From contig NC_087082.1 of NCBI RefSeq assembly GCF_026151205.1, positions 12,017,497-12,081,496 on the forward strand: 64,000 bases of DNA, given 5' to 3'. Below the pieces are notes generated by a model that worked only from the letters and a program-made list of their open reading frames with translations, did not search any database and was not told the DNA's origin. The stretch's first letter is position 1. Every line of letters starts with the position of its first letter. Shown here piece by piece: positions 12,570-25,869 of this stretch. Both the position numbers and the translations under genes were made by a program. The stretch is from Bolinopsis microptera. Lineage: Eukaryota > Ctenophora > Tentaculata > Lobata > Bolinopsidae.

Positions 12570-14346
12570 TGAATCTGACTATTGAATCATGGAATATAAA
12601 GTGAAGCACTGATCACGTGTAATTATAATAAGAATTATAGATTATATTATACGCTTGGATTGTTAATTGGACTAGTAAGTAGTAATATAAGTAATAGTTG
12701 ATATTAAAAAGTTTTGATTTTTGAGTAATTTAATGTTGAACGTTATAATGACTAATGATCTACAGTCACAATTTCAATGATTTTTCAACTAATTTGCTTC
12801 AATTATCCATGTTTTTAAACGATCATAGCTTAATCAGTTAGATGTAATAACACTCAAACTGTATTCATTATTCTTAAAGATTGTTTTTATCATAGATTTA
12901 TAATATATTACTTGGTGCACCTATACAGTTATACTGTATGATAACTTATACAAAATCATCATACAAAATCGTCTGATTAGCCTTTTACTATTATCTTATT
13001 GACCCATGGCCATAATTCAGAGTTTAATTCCATCAAAAAGTTATTTAAACTCCCCATTAACATTCTTTAGGTCTATCAAAAGTAAGAATCGATATCTGAA
13101 TATGATACTTGCCAACTGTTGTCCTAAATATATTTTATCTCAGAATTACAACGTTCAGTAAAAGATCCATCGTGGCTTCCTCACATTACTGCTTCATAGT
13201 CTTCGTCTTCATTATCCTTGTTGCAACAGTAGAGAGAATAGAAAGACAGAAGTGACCCGACTATTAGTATAATAAAGTGGTTTCGTATATTACGTTCAGA
13301 CTAAGTATACCGTTTAAGAACTTGGTGACCGCAACGGGCATCTCAAATAGTTAATAGAAAAATGTCCAGCCTCGCCTAGGGTCACGGGCAACACGTTATG
13401 CGCCATGAAAGGAAAATATTATGAATAATCAATATTTATAATACTTGGAGCCTTGCAGACATCATTATCATGGGTCCAGTAACATCTGGGTCCCTGGACC
13501 TCCATTCCAGCGCAATATGTATACTGGAAGCAATTAAACCTGGACATAAGACATGCGATAAGTCTAATTAGTGGGGTATTTTGTCACCTAACATCTGGCT
13601 TCTGGGGGAGGCAACGCACCGCTGCACACAAAAATTCACGGCATTTATTCTCAAACATCTCATTTTAAGGGTCCTAGAACCGAAATTCGATTTAGTTTAT
13701 AACATTTGGCTAATTGTCTTGGGGTAGGATCTTGCGAACACCTGTAGTAGATTTTGATAGATCTCGAGCCACCATTTGTTTAAAGTTGTTCATGTTACCT
13801 AGAGTGGCTAAAACATATAATACTCTATTTTGTTATATTCATTATATTCGTTGATCGTTACATGAACGGATATCATTGCCCCTGGCGGATTTTTATCTGT
13901 CCGTCAGTCGCTTACTTTAGAATTCAAATTACAAAAACACAACTTAGCTTGAAGGTTAGCTCTTTATACATTTTAAATATTCATCTATTCACTAATTCAC
14001 TGGCCTTGAAGCGAAATAATGATAAATGTTAATATGATAAGTTTTAACTCGACTGTCATTTGCTGAGTTTTACATCACCAGATGTTTTTGACAAGTCCAA
14101 GGAGCATTTACACTTTAGAATATCGGGTGGTGTTATCTGAATGAAAATTTCTTTTTGTTATATATTGTGATTCAAGTGGAGTAGCTAGTCGTCGAAATCA
14201 TGATTCATATTTAACAATGGTCAGATATTTCTACCCAAGTTGATAATGAATTAATTCATTCGTGCTGCAAAATTGTATTATCGGAAACTTAGAAATAGAA
14301 CGTTATATTATAAAGCACATTCTTCGATTTTTATCGTTTTAGAACC
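12570..14346. other. Spacer between receptor genes 2 and 3
   Basis: Non-coding as far as I can see, and matched along its length by 52,563-54,374 with a few per cent difference. It contains a small hairpin around 12,925-12,941 (ATACAGTTATACTGTAT). No known element was recognised. Confidence 0.5.
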
Positions 14347-15242
14347 ATGATCCGGTGGCTAACTGCAATAACAGCGGATCAAGAGGAGGCGGTGAATCTT
14401 TTCATGACAATACTCCTGATAACTGGATTTATTGTGTCTACCATCCTTAACCCGTTCATCATTGCTTTCTATCGGTCTAGGTGAGTATTCAGCTATAATG
14501 GGTTGCCTTCATTCTTTACTTAATTTCCAAAATCGATCTTAAACTTTCATAAAAAGACAATTTATTTCCGCAATTCCTCAGACGTGAAGATAAAGAGAAG
14601 CTGAGTAGCAAGCTGTTCGTTCTGATAGCAACTTCTGATCTGATGACCAACAGCTACCCTGCCCTCCATATCCTCTACTTCTGCCTCGCTCCCAACATCG
14701 ACTTTAGCACCCAAGTGGACTACAGCAAAACAGTTGATCGGAATTTCCAACATTATGCAATAGGTCCGAGTCTGTTTATCTGTAACTTTGGATGCTTGTC
14801 CCAGGTTACCACATCCGTTTTGGCGATTGTCAGGATGATATCTGTTTACAAGCCATTTCTTAGCATGGGGTTACCCAGGTGGATTCCGATGGCATACGTA
14901 TCTGTGTTTACTGTTCTCATGTTTGTGGCTGAAATGGCTTACGCTATTCTCCAATTCATGAGAATCGATAAAACGTTGGAGTATTTGATTCATCTTCAAA
15001 TGGACATTTGTCTGTACATGAATATGTCTCATTGTGTTCTTGGCATACTTGCATCTCTCTTCACGACGTTTATTATATCATCTAAGAGGAGGGTGCAGGA
15101 TGCCAGGGTACGCAGTTGTTATATAATAAGTTTAATGAACCTGCCTTATTTTATCTCATTGGTCAATTACGCACTTTCAAAAACGCTTTTAAAACAGTAT
15201 GGTTTTTATCTGTTAGCATATATAGCAGTTTTTAGCTTCTAA
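14347..15242 (+). pseudogene. 7TM receptor gene 3, truncated in TM7
   Basis: Exon 1 is 14,347-14,480 and exon 2 starts at 14,582 after a 101-bp GT-AG intron in the same phase as in genes 1 and 2. Family motifs are present: ATSDLMTN in TM2, AIVRMISVYKPF in TM3 and LMNLPYF in TM6. Coding sequence matches the second copy up to AVFSF at 15,238 and then stops at an immediate TAA. The second copy goes on with FTSMVN and about 35 more codons. The break coincides with the start of the palindromic region, so the loss of TM7 is either an insertion breakpoint or, more likely, an assembly join. Confidence 0.75.
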
Positions 15243-15499
15243 TGTACTATTTACTATAATATCTGAAAGAATCTCTTCGAATATTTTTTCTGTGAAGTGG
15301 ATCTTGAATCTTTGGAATAGAGTTGGTGGTTACTGTCTGGTGACATTACACTCCACTTAATTCTTCCTCTTGGTCCATGGGATGTTTTAGAAGAGCATTA
15401 ATATCTTCCTATACTGACATACTTACATACCAAAATAGCGCATTGCTTTGGTCTGTCGTCGATTGCCTGAAGATCGGTCTACCCACTGTCTACTTGAAT

Positions 15500-17640
15500 G
15501 ACACCCAAAATTAGGAAGAGATCAAGAGGCAGGTATATAGGAAGTGATTAAATGTAGTAGAAATGTTCATACACTCCGAAGGGATGTATAGTAACGTAAT
15601 AAAAACAGCTCCGCGACTAATCTTTTTGGATGGAGATCTCGCTAGAGTAAATGATACTGGTTCATCCCAATAACATATAAAATTAAGGGTTTAAGAGTCC
15701 AAAATAGGAATTTAAACACAAATTATAGTTAAATTTCTTTCACTGCAACATCACTTCATAAAATCATGTAGGAGGTATTGATAAGATTGCGTTCCAGATC
15801 ACCTTTATATTGCTGTGGATGCTAAATCCGACACCTCTATAACCCCTAAACAGAAACTATTACATGTCATGGGTAATGGATTTTCATTAGTAGGTAGTTA
15901 TTGCAAACCAGAGTGCTACCAAGTGCACGTCTTATGATTTTCTAGAAATCAAGAAACAAAAGTAAAACTCTAATCAAAATGCTGAAGCCAGGATGAAGCA
16001 ATGACTTGAAGAAGAAACTAGAGACAACCTGAATGGCTTCAGACCTGGTTGCTCTTACAACTTCGCAACATTCTTGTTCTATTCCCCCCCCCCCTAGTGA
16101 GGAATTTTATATAGGGTCTAATAGGCATGAGTGTGAAGGCACTATGGTGTTTATCGGATTTTTAAATAAAGCCTTTGACGTGTACACTATAGTTGCTTAT
16201 TAAGACCTGCCGTGACTTAGTTGATTAGCCTACGAAGCTGACATCGGGTTCAACGACACTGGAGAAATGGGCGGACATTATGGCGGATAGTGTTTATGGA
16301 GACCAGCGCATCAATATGGGACGTGAGGTAAGTCTGAGTTATTTAGATTACTTAAAGAAATGGTATACCAGAAACTAGTTGGTATTACCAGGGGGTCTTC
16401 GAAAGTCATGAGTAGGATCAGGATTCGGGGAGTTCTGCAAAAGAGGGACACATCATACTTGTTCATCATCGTGATTGAATTTATCATGACAGTGGCTATA
16501 GGGATGATGACTCAGTATCGGGTTCCACTTATTATGACTGCCGGGTGTAGATGGATTGGTGGCTGGAAAATATCGCATATGTCAAAATCTCTGATATGGT
16601 TGCCCTTATCACTGATATAATTGCTATGGGGGCAAAAATACTCTGGGACAGGTATAGGACGCAGCAAAAAGTGGTGGGGTTAGTCTTGATAAAACTCTAA
16701 AACAAAATCTCATGACTCTAATAACACTACAGTGGAAAGTAGACTTTAAAGCTGTTCTGGAAACCAGCTGGAATACGTTCTTGGGGGCATAGATGATCAC
16801 ACTGTAGAGGTGGATTATATTTTTTTTTTTTTTTTGTTTTTTTTTTTTGAGGAGACTTTTCAAGAGCAAAACGATGATGTTCCAAGGTAGGATGCAACTA
16901 GCTATGCCATCTACACTGACACATTGAACTAGTTTGCTAAGTGTGGGGTACTTATTGAACTAAACCATGGTGTGCTGAGCAGGGGAAGAACAGTCATTAT
17001 TTATGTTGATAAGCCTAAGGGTGTTACAGGTTTTTGAGTAAACACTGGAGAAATTCACGGGATTATGGTGGATAGTAATCATCGAGACAGTGCATCAATA
17101 ATCGGACGCTGAAGCCTAATTAGAGAAGTTTAAAGTTCACTATCTTAATTATTATTTTAAATTGCTTCAAATAGCTATGATAATCAGCGTGATAGTCGTC
17201 TTCCAAGCCAGTTTATCAGAATAAATAAATGCAGAACCTAAACAAAAAGGACTAAAATAAAACTCCAAGATATATTTTCAGGAATATTACTAACTTTAGC
17301 ATTGGCGCTCGATTCCAAAGAAATTTTTGTTAATGATGCGTTGACAAAATGCGGGCGCGGTAAATTTAACATTTGAAATTGTTTGTTGTTAAACCATATT
17401 TTAAAATAATCTGTAAATATATAGTTCTAATAGTGTATAAAAAAGAATAATCTCACTAATATAACACTAAACAGAGGCAATAACGAGGATCGCGCAAAAA
17501 TTTTATCTTTTTTGACAATTTCCGCGATTTTAAAATAGGAAACCATTTAAATATATGAAAAACAAATACGCAAACCATTATAATCTTGATCCATAAATTT
17601 TTAATTGTGGTCCCCGGTCAATAGTTTGCAAAATTGATTT
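15500..17640 (+). mobile_element. RTE-like non-LTR retrotransposon remnant, copy A1
   Basis: Broken pieces of a reverse transcriptase are readable: NKAFD near 16,165, the DTSYLFIIVIEFIMTVAIG segment at about 16,450-16,505 (RT motif region before the active site), a degraded SDDGALITD-like active-site region in the sister copies, and a C-terminal DTGL-type domain near 17,020-17,120. The frame changes every few dozen bases. The copy carries an extra 145 bases (16,205-16,350) that themselves resemble the C-terminal segment. Family assignment rests on these motifs only. Confidence 0.55.
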
Positions 17641-17649
17641 TCTTATACG

Positions 17650-19690
17650 AAAAATATAAAGTAATTTAAAAATTATGGATCAATAAATTTTGGGTTTTGC
17701 GCTAAATTTGTTAATTTTACTATATGTATTAACATGGTTTCCTGTTTCAAAAATCCCGGAAATTGTTAAATAAATAGATATGATTTTGGAGCGATCCTCG
17801 TTTTTTGCTCTGGTTTAGTGTTATATTTTGAGTATTTTATTCTTTGTTATACCACTATTAGAACTATATAGTACAGATTATTTTTGTATGAATATGTTTT
17901 GAACAACAAACAATTTCTAATGATTAATTTTTCCGCGCCGCGCACTTTTTGTCAAACGACCCTCATCATAACAACAAATTCTTTTGGAATCGAGCGCCAA
18001 TGCAAAAATTTAGTAATTTCATGAATAATATCTTTGGAGTTATTTTTGTCCTTTTGTTAGGTTCAGCATTTTATTTTTTATGATTAACTGGGGATGAGGA
18101 CTATCAAGTGATTATCTGTAGTAGGTATGAGAGGCAATTTTAAATAATAATTATGATTGTGAAACTTTTAAACTTCTCTTAATTTAGCTTCAGCGTCAGA
18201 AGTATTGATGCACTGTCATCGATAGGATTTCTATTCCTCCATAAGTCCCGGATTTCTCCAGTGTTACTCAAAATCCTGTATCAGCCCTTAGGCTATCAAC
18301 ATAGTTATGACTGTTCTTCCCCTGTCAGCCACACCATGGTTGGGTCATTAAGTACCCCACACTTATGCATACTAGTTCAAGGTGGCAGTGTATATGGCAA
18401 AGCTTGTTGCATCCTACGCTCTTGGTTCTTTCATAGTTGCTCTTGAAAAAAGGTCTCTCTAAAGGTCTCCTCTCCAGTTGTTGATATCTATGCCCCAAAG
18501 GTACGTTTTCCTGCTGGTTTCCAGAAACTGCTTTAAGTCTACTTTCCTCTGTAGTGTTTAGAGTCATGAGATTTGTTTTAGAGATTGTTCAAGACTAACC
18601 CCAACACTTTTATGCTGCTTCCTATAGCCTGTCCAGGGGGAGTAGTTTGGCCCCATTCAATTATATCAGTGATAAGCGGCACCATCATCTGAGAATTTGC
18701 ATATGCGATTATTATCAGCACAAATTCCATCTACCACCTGGCAGGCTTATGAGTGAACCCAGTGTCTGAGTCATCATCAATAGCCACTGTCTGATATAGT
18801 TCAATCAGGTTGTTGAACAATGTATGTGGTTGTCTCTTTGCAGATTACTTCCCCCCAATCAGATCCTTACCTGGACCTCGACTGACCATGTAATACCATC
18901 TGCAGTTGTGATTACTTAGAGACCACTGTGTTTGTGTAGATCAAATCGCACTATGTATTTCTTGGTATACCATTTCTTAAGTATCTTAATAAGCAAACCT
19001 TGATGTACACTGTCAAAGGCTTTATTAAAATCTTTTAAAATCATAGTGGCCGTCACACTCTTTAGACCCTATGAATTCTTCACAGAAACACGAATGTGCG
19101 AAGTTGTAGAGAACAGGTCCTGTAGCAATTTGGTTGTCTCTTAGTTGTTCTTCAAGTCTTTTGATTCATCCTGTCAGCATTTTGATTAGAGTTTTACTTT
19201 TTGTTTTTGATTTCTAGAAAATCATAGACGTGGCACTTTGGTGCACTCTGTTTGCAATAAAACTACTACTAATGATATCCATTACCCATGAATGTATAGA
19301 TTCTTTTAGGGGTTATAGAGGTGGTCAGAATTTAGCATCCACAGCAATATAGTGTCTGGAACTCAATCTTATCATACTCCTACATTGATTATTTGGAGTG
19401 ATTGTTTGCAGTCGTTGAAGAGCTTTAATTTATGTTTGTGTTTAAAATTTCCTAATTTTGGACTCTTAATACTCTATAATTTTCTTGTTATTGGATTGAA
19501 CAAGTAACTGTTACTCTAGCGAGATCTCCTTCCAAAAAGATTAGTCTTCAGGGAGCTTTTTTAGTCTTTACTTATAATCGTCGGAGGTAGGTAATTTTCT
19601 ATTACATTTAAGCTCTTTACTATAGGACCTGCCTCTTGATCTCTTCCTATTTTTGGGTTGTCATTAGAATTGTCATTCAAGTATTATAAC
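17650..19690 (-). mobile_element. RTE-like remnant, inverted copy A'1 (tail to tail with A1)
   Basis: Reverse complement of the A1 type without the 145-base block. The shared 3' ends of A1 and A'1 face each other across an asymmetric loop of roughly 50 bases near 17,610-17,665. On the minus strand, fragments such as KTNLMTLNTTEESRLK in the family and FFKSNYERTKSVGCNKL can be followed across frame shifts. Confidence 0.5.
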
Positions 19691-21766
19691 TGATCTGCCC
19701 TCCAGGGTACCATATAAGCACTGTCAACTTAATCTTTATTCTTATTTCATTTCATTATTTCATTTCTTTTACCTAGATGTTTACCTTTAAATCGCAGGAA
19801 ATGGTTGGACAATGGACATCAAGACTACTGTCACCAGCCTGGTGACCTAGAGTAAATGAGCTACTGTTTCCTGTGTAGGACTCCCAGATGGTGGACACGG
19901 CTAGGATTGTTCCTCGCCTTGTGGAGTAACTTCATGATCAGGTGTTATGGTTTTATGAAAAAGGCCAAGAGGGGGGCGGGGGGGGGGGGGGGTGGGGGGA
20001 AAGGATTCAAAAATTTTCGACCTAAATTTTATTTCTAAAACAAATTCACATTCATTTTTTCAATTGGTTGTCTTTTATTATGGATATACTGGAACTGTTA
20101 ATGTGATGTATGATGACGTTGTTAATACAGAAAATAACATGAAAGGCCTTCTTCACTTAACCCATTTTCACGATGAGGAGCATATAACTTCCTAAATTAG
20201 GGGAATGGGCAGGTCAAATCATAGTTCCTAACTTCAGGATATTATAATAGGATTCAATAACTTTTGATATATTGATTATCATTGAATATATACAGGGATA
20301 AAAAATATAATGACAATTCTTGTTGACACTGAACACTTAAAACTAATGACAGCTAAGTAAAGTTTCAGTTTCAAGCCATCTAAAAGAGGACTCATGAATA
20401 TTGAATAAGTACATAAGATCTTTTTTTTATGAAGTTTGGGTTTTATGATAAAGTTATTCTATGCTACTTATATGAATGCTTTTTCAAAGAGATGCGTTAT
20501 TTATTTCTCTTTTTAAACAAGGGACGTATCGGTTAATGTTCTCAATTCTAAGGAAGCTGATTCCAAATACAAAAGGGTCCACAGTAACTAATGCTTCTCT
20601 CTGTTTTTACATATTTGTAAACAGTAGGAACATTAGGAGGAAATTAGTCTTGTTCAGTCCGTAGTACCCGTACAGGTTGAACTCTTAATGTTGATGGCTT
20701 TTGGTGATATCATTTGGAGCTTACGTTGGGGACACATTTTGAACACGGTTAGAGCAATCTTATACTTATTTGTTGTCTTATTGGGTAAGAAAGTGGGCTT
20801 TTTTCAGGAAATTGGAGTGACACTGTGAAGCCCAATGTTATGTTATGAGTCCTCCTTGTCAGTTTTAGTTTACAATGATATTTCAAGTCCTTGTTCTGTT
20901 GTAAAAGAATGCAACACAAATGACCCTTACTTGGAATATTCCAGCTGACACTGTTCTTATCGTTTATTAATAATCAGTTCTGCTAGGATACTACCCGATT
21001 CGTTTTCATATTTTAAAAAATCATATAGTTAATCCATAGAGTTGTGTCTAATGGATATTGAATATCCGAAAAAGAGTGACAGTAGGTTATGCTCGTTAGG
21101 TTTTGGTCATTAAATGTGTAGGCAGTAATTTTTGATTAAATGTTCTAATTCTCGTTTTACAGTGCCTCCAGGGACAAAAGGATTTCGCGGCATGTACGAA
21201 ATCGCGGAAAATTCCCATTCCCGCGACAATTTTTATGTGTAGTTTAATGTTTAAGCCTGTTAAATTTCGCGGTACCGCGAAATTTGGCCAAAATTATACG
21301 CGAAATCCTTTAGTCCTGGTGCCCGCGAATCCAAATTGATAAACAACGTAACTCAATTTCAATAAACCAATATTTTATGGAGGTTACTATATCCGCCGAA
21401 ATTCCCTTTCCTCAGGATCGAAAAAAATCTATTATACCATAAATTAAGTCAAACTATTGCCTAAAATTGTTGTAAACTACACTTTATGGGAGGACGTATT
21501 TTAAAAGGTGACTAAGATTTCAGCAGGCATAATACTTGATAGTATGATTTATACGATTTTAAGTATTTTAAAATTTATACAAGTCGCTTATGAGTGTGAT
21601 AGGTAATGTTGTGATGCTATGTAATTGATGTATGTAACTGTTGATCGTCCGTGAATTAATTTCCAGAGCGAAAATATTTTTAGTCCAAAAAAGCTAGTGT
21701 ATAAATTTAAAAAAATTCTAAATGATATGAAAAATGGTCTTAAAAATACCTTAATGCCCAAATTTT
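19690..21766. repeat. Companion sequence B, first copy (with MITE)
   Basis: About 2 kb upstream, in element orientation, of the RTE remnant. It has a G-run near 19,970-20,000 and the MITE at 21,168-21,318. No protein domain was recognised. It ends in the fold point near 21,766. Confidence 0.55.
21168..21318. mobile_element. hAT-like MITE, copy 1
   Basis: About 150 bases with terminal inverted repeats of about 20 bases (CCAGGGACAAAAGGATTTCG at the left, its near complement ending TTTAGTCCTGG at the right). Flanking GTGCC(C/T) repeats look like a target-site duplication. Inside, at 21,262-21,285, is a 24-base perfect palindrome centred on GGTACC. There is no coding capacity. Confidence 0.65.
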
Positions 21767-23780
21767 TGGGATATGAAGGTATTTTTAAGACCATTTTCCA
21801 GTTCATTTAAATTTTTTTTAATTTATTCAGCTAGCTTTTTTGACTAAAATATTGTCGATCTGGGAAATTATTTTAAGGGGACGAGTCAACATTACATTAC
21901 AATCAATGACATAGGATCACATACATTTACCTATTACACGCAGTAGCGACTTGTATAAATTTAAACGATACTTAAATTCGTTTTTTATATCATTTATCAT
22001 GTATTTGCCTCTGCTTGATATCTTGTCTCTTTTAAAATAAGTCCTCCCATGAATTTAGTTTACATCAATTTTAGGCAATTGTTTGACTGAATTTTATGGT
22101 ATAATAGATTTTTTCGTTCCTGAGGATAAGGGAATTTCGGCGGAATATAGTAACACCAGAAATATTGGTTTATGTTAAAATTGAGTTTACGTTGTTTATC
22201 ATGATTCGAGGGCACCTGGGATAAAGGATTTCGGGTTAATTTTGGCCAAATTTCGCGGTACCGCGAAATTTAACGGGATATACATTAAACTACACATAAA
22301 TTTGTCGCGGGTGAATGGGAAATTCGCGATTTCGTACATGCCGCGAATCCTTTTGACCTGAGGGCACTGCAACGAGAATTAAGAACAATAATCAAAAATT
22401 TACTGCTTAAACATTTATAGACCCAAACCTAACGAGCTTAACTCTCTGTCACTCTTTTTCGGTGATTCATATCATGTGACACACTCTATGGATGATTAAA
22501 CTATATGATATTTTTTAAAAAATAGGAAATACTCATCTGGTTGTATCCTAGCAGAACTGATTTATTATATACGTTAAGAACTGTGTCAGCTGGAATATTC
22601 AAGTAAGGTATTGTGTGCTTTCTTTTACACAGAAACAAGGAAATTGATATATCATTGTAATACTAAAACTGACAAGGGTTAATCATAACTAACATTGTGC
22701 TACAGTGTCACTCCATTACTGAAAAAAAGCCCACTTTCTTCCAATTAAGACCAATACAAATAGAGGTAAAGATTGCTCTAACGTGTTCAAATGTGTCAAC
22801 AACGTTGCTCCATATTATATCCACCAAAGCATCATCATAAGAGTCAACCTGTACGTTGTTACTACGGACTGAACAAGACTATTTCTCCAAAATGATCCTA
22901 ATGTTTCAAATTATAGAGTAAAAACTGAGGAGGAAGCTTTAGTTACTGTGGACCCTTTGTTGAATCAGCTTCCTTAGCAATTGAGAACATTATCCCGATA
23001 TCGTTTTGTTTTTTAAAAAGAGGAATATAGACGCATCTCTTGAAAAAAGCATTCATAATAAGTAGCATTATAAATAATTTTTCATTAAAACCCAAACTTC
23101 ATATAAAAATAAGTTCTTAATGTACATATTCAATATTCATGTGTCGCGTTCGATGGCTTGAACTGAATCTGTACTTAGCTGTCATTAGTTTAGTGCTCGT
23201 GTCACAAGAATTGTCATTATTTTCCCTGTGATAATATTCAATTTCAAGTCAATTTATCCATAGTTTTTGGAATGCTATATTTTTCCTGAAGTTGGACTAT
23301 GAATTTGACCTGCCATCCCCTAATTTTGGAAGCTTTATATGCTCATATCGTGGAAAATGTGGTTAATTGAATGAAGGCTTTCATGTTATTCTGTATTATC
23401 AGTCTTCTTAACAATCCATTTCAGGTCCAGTATATCCATAATTAAGGGACACCAATTGGAATAATGAATGTGAATTTGTTGAGAGAATAAATTTAGGTTG
23501 AAAAATTTTTTGATCCTTCCCCCAATCCCACCCCCCCCCCCCCCGACCCCTCTTGGGCCTTATTTCATTAAATAATAAAACTCTGATCTTGAAGTTATCA
23601 CAAGGCGAGGGAACATTCCTAGCCTGTCCAGATCTGGGAGGTCTTCCACAGGGAAAACAGTAGCTCATTTAGCTTCTAGGTCCACAGGCTGTGGATCAGT
23701 AGTCTTGATGTCCATTGGATCCAACCAGTTCTGGCGTTAACAGGAACTATAGGTAAATGAAATGAAATATTGAAATGAAA
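21766..23780. repeat. Companion sequence B, inverted copy (with MITE)
   Basis: Reverse complement of 19,690-21,766. The fold point reads AAAATGGTCTTAAAAATACC, then about 20 bases, then GGTATTTTTAAGACCATTTT. No SMRTbell-like adapter text was recognised at the fold. Confidence 0.6.
22216..22360. mobile_element. hAT-like MITE, copy 2 (inverted), with clear 7-bp target duplication
   Basis: Mirror of copy 1. It is flanked on both sides by AGGGCAC (22,209-22,215 and 22,361-22,367). The third B copy has a single target (about 29,737-29,743) with no element. Duplications of 7-8 bases and a CAGGG-type terminus suggest the hAT superfamily. Confidence 0.65.
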
Positions 23781-23879
23781 TAAGACTAGAATAAGGTTGA
23801 ACTGTGCTTATGATGGAGACCTGGAGGGGAAGATCAGGTTTATATTACTTGAATGACAATTCTATGACAACCCAAGAAT

Positions 23880-25850
23880 AATAGGAAGAGATCAAGAGGC
23901 AGGGTCTATAGGAAGAGTTAATTGTAGTAGAAATGTTACTACCCTCCGAAGATGTATAAGTAAAGTAATAAAACAGCTCCCGAGACTAATCTTTTGGATG
24001 GAGATCTTCGTAGAGTAACATGTTACTTGGTTCAATCCAATAAACATATTAAATTAAAGAGTTTAAGGAGACCCAAAAATAGGAATTTAACACAAATATA
24101 TATTAAATTCATTCACTGCAACAATCACTTCATAAATTCATGGAAGGAGTATTGATAAGATTGAGATCCAGATCCACCTATATTGCTGTGGATGCTAAAA
24201 TTCTGACAACTCTATAACCCTAAAAGAAACTTCATGTATGGGTAATGGATATCATTAGTAGGTAGTTATTGCAACAGAGTGCTACCAAGTGCCCACGTCT
24301 TATGTTTTTTAGAAATCAGAAACAAAAAGTAAAACTCTAATCAAAATTTGCTGAGCAGGATTGAAGCAAGACTTGGAAGAAAAACTAATGAGACAACCAG
24401 AATGGCTTCAGACCTGGGTTGCTTCTACATCTTCGGCACATTCTTGTTCTGTGAAGAATTATATTAGGGGCTAAAGAGTGTGAAGGCCACTTATGATGTT
24501 TAAGTTTTAATAAAGCCTTTTGACAGTGTACATAAAAGGTTTGCTTATTAAGATACTTAAAAGCAAATGGTATACCAGAATACATAGTGCGTTTTTGATC
24601 TGTCACAACCACAGTGGCTTAAGTAAATCACACTGTGCAGATGGTATTACCGGGGGTCTTCGAGGTCCTGGTAGGGATCAGGATTCGGGAGTTAATGCAA
24701 AGAGACACTCATAAACGTGTTCATCATCGTGATTGGACTATATCATGTCAGTGGCTTTAGATGATGGACTCAGACTCTGGGTTCACTCTTAAGCCTGCAC
24801 AGGGTGTAGATGGATTTGTGCTGAAAATATAGATATGGTCTAAATTCTCAGATGATGGTGGCACCTTATCACTGATATAATTGAATGGGGCAAAACTACT
24901 CCTGGACAGGTTAGGAAGCAGAAAATGTGGGGGTTAGCTTGAACAACTCTAAAACAAAATCTCATGACTCTAAACACTACGAGGGAAAGTAGGGACTTTA
25001 AAGCTGTTCTGGAAAACCAGTGAAAACGTACCTTGGGGGCATAGATATCAACAAGAGAGAGACTTTAGAGAGACTTTTCAAAGAGACTATGAAGATCCAA
25101 GAGCGTCGGAAGCAAAACTAGCTTTGCCAGATACACTAGCCACCTTGAACTTGTTGCAGGGTGGGTACTATGAACTAACCATGGTGTGCTGAGCATGGGG
25201 AGATACAGTCATTAACTTATGTTGATAGGGCCTAAGGGCAGATACAGGGTTTGAGTAACACTGGAGAAAATCACGGGAATTATGGGAGGAATAGAATCTA
25301 TCGAGACAGTGCATCATACTCGGACGCTGATGCTAAATTAAGAGGAGTTTAAAAAGTTCACAATCATAATTCTAATTTAAAATTCCTTTAATAGTATGAT
25401 AATCAGCTTGATTGTCGTCTTCCAGCCAGTTTATCAGAAATAAATTAAATGAGACCCTAAACCAAAAAGGACTAAAATAAACTCCAAGATTATTTTCATG
25501 AAAATTACTAATTTGCATTTGGCGCTCGATTCCAAAGATATTTTTGTTAATGATGCGTTGACAAAATGGCGGCGCGGAAAATTATCATTTGAAATTTGTT
25601 TGTTGTTCAAACATATTTCATAAAAATAATCTGTAATATATAGTTCTCATTGTTGTTAATAAAAAGAATTATCTTAAAATGTAACATAACAGAGCAAAAC
25701 GAGGATCGCGCAAACATTCATTTTCTATTTTAAACAATTTCCGGGATGTTTATACAGGAACCATGTTTATACATATCGTATAATTAACCAAATTACGCAA
25801 AACCCTAAATTTTTTGATCCATAAATTTTTAATTTCTTTTTATTTTGTAT
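23880..25850 (+). mobile_element. RTE-like remnant, copy A2
   Basis: Same element as A1 without the 145-base block. Legible pieces: KGLLIKILKSKW at about 24,537 (RT motif after the KAFD region), the FSDDG-like active-site text at about 24,846, and NTGEN-type C-terminal text near 25,258. Single-base indels prevent a continuous frame. Confidence 0.55.
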
Positions 25851-25869
25851 ATAAAATTATTTTTGCAAA

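Noticed and set aside
21768-21790. SMRTbell hairpin adapter at the fold point
   Set aside because: I looked for adapter-like text at 21,750-21,780 and found only AT-rich sequence, so the fold-back idea rests on symmetry, not on an adapter.
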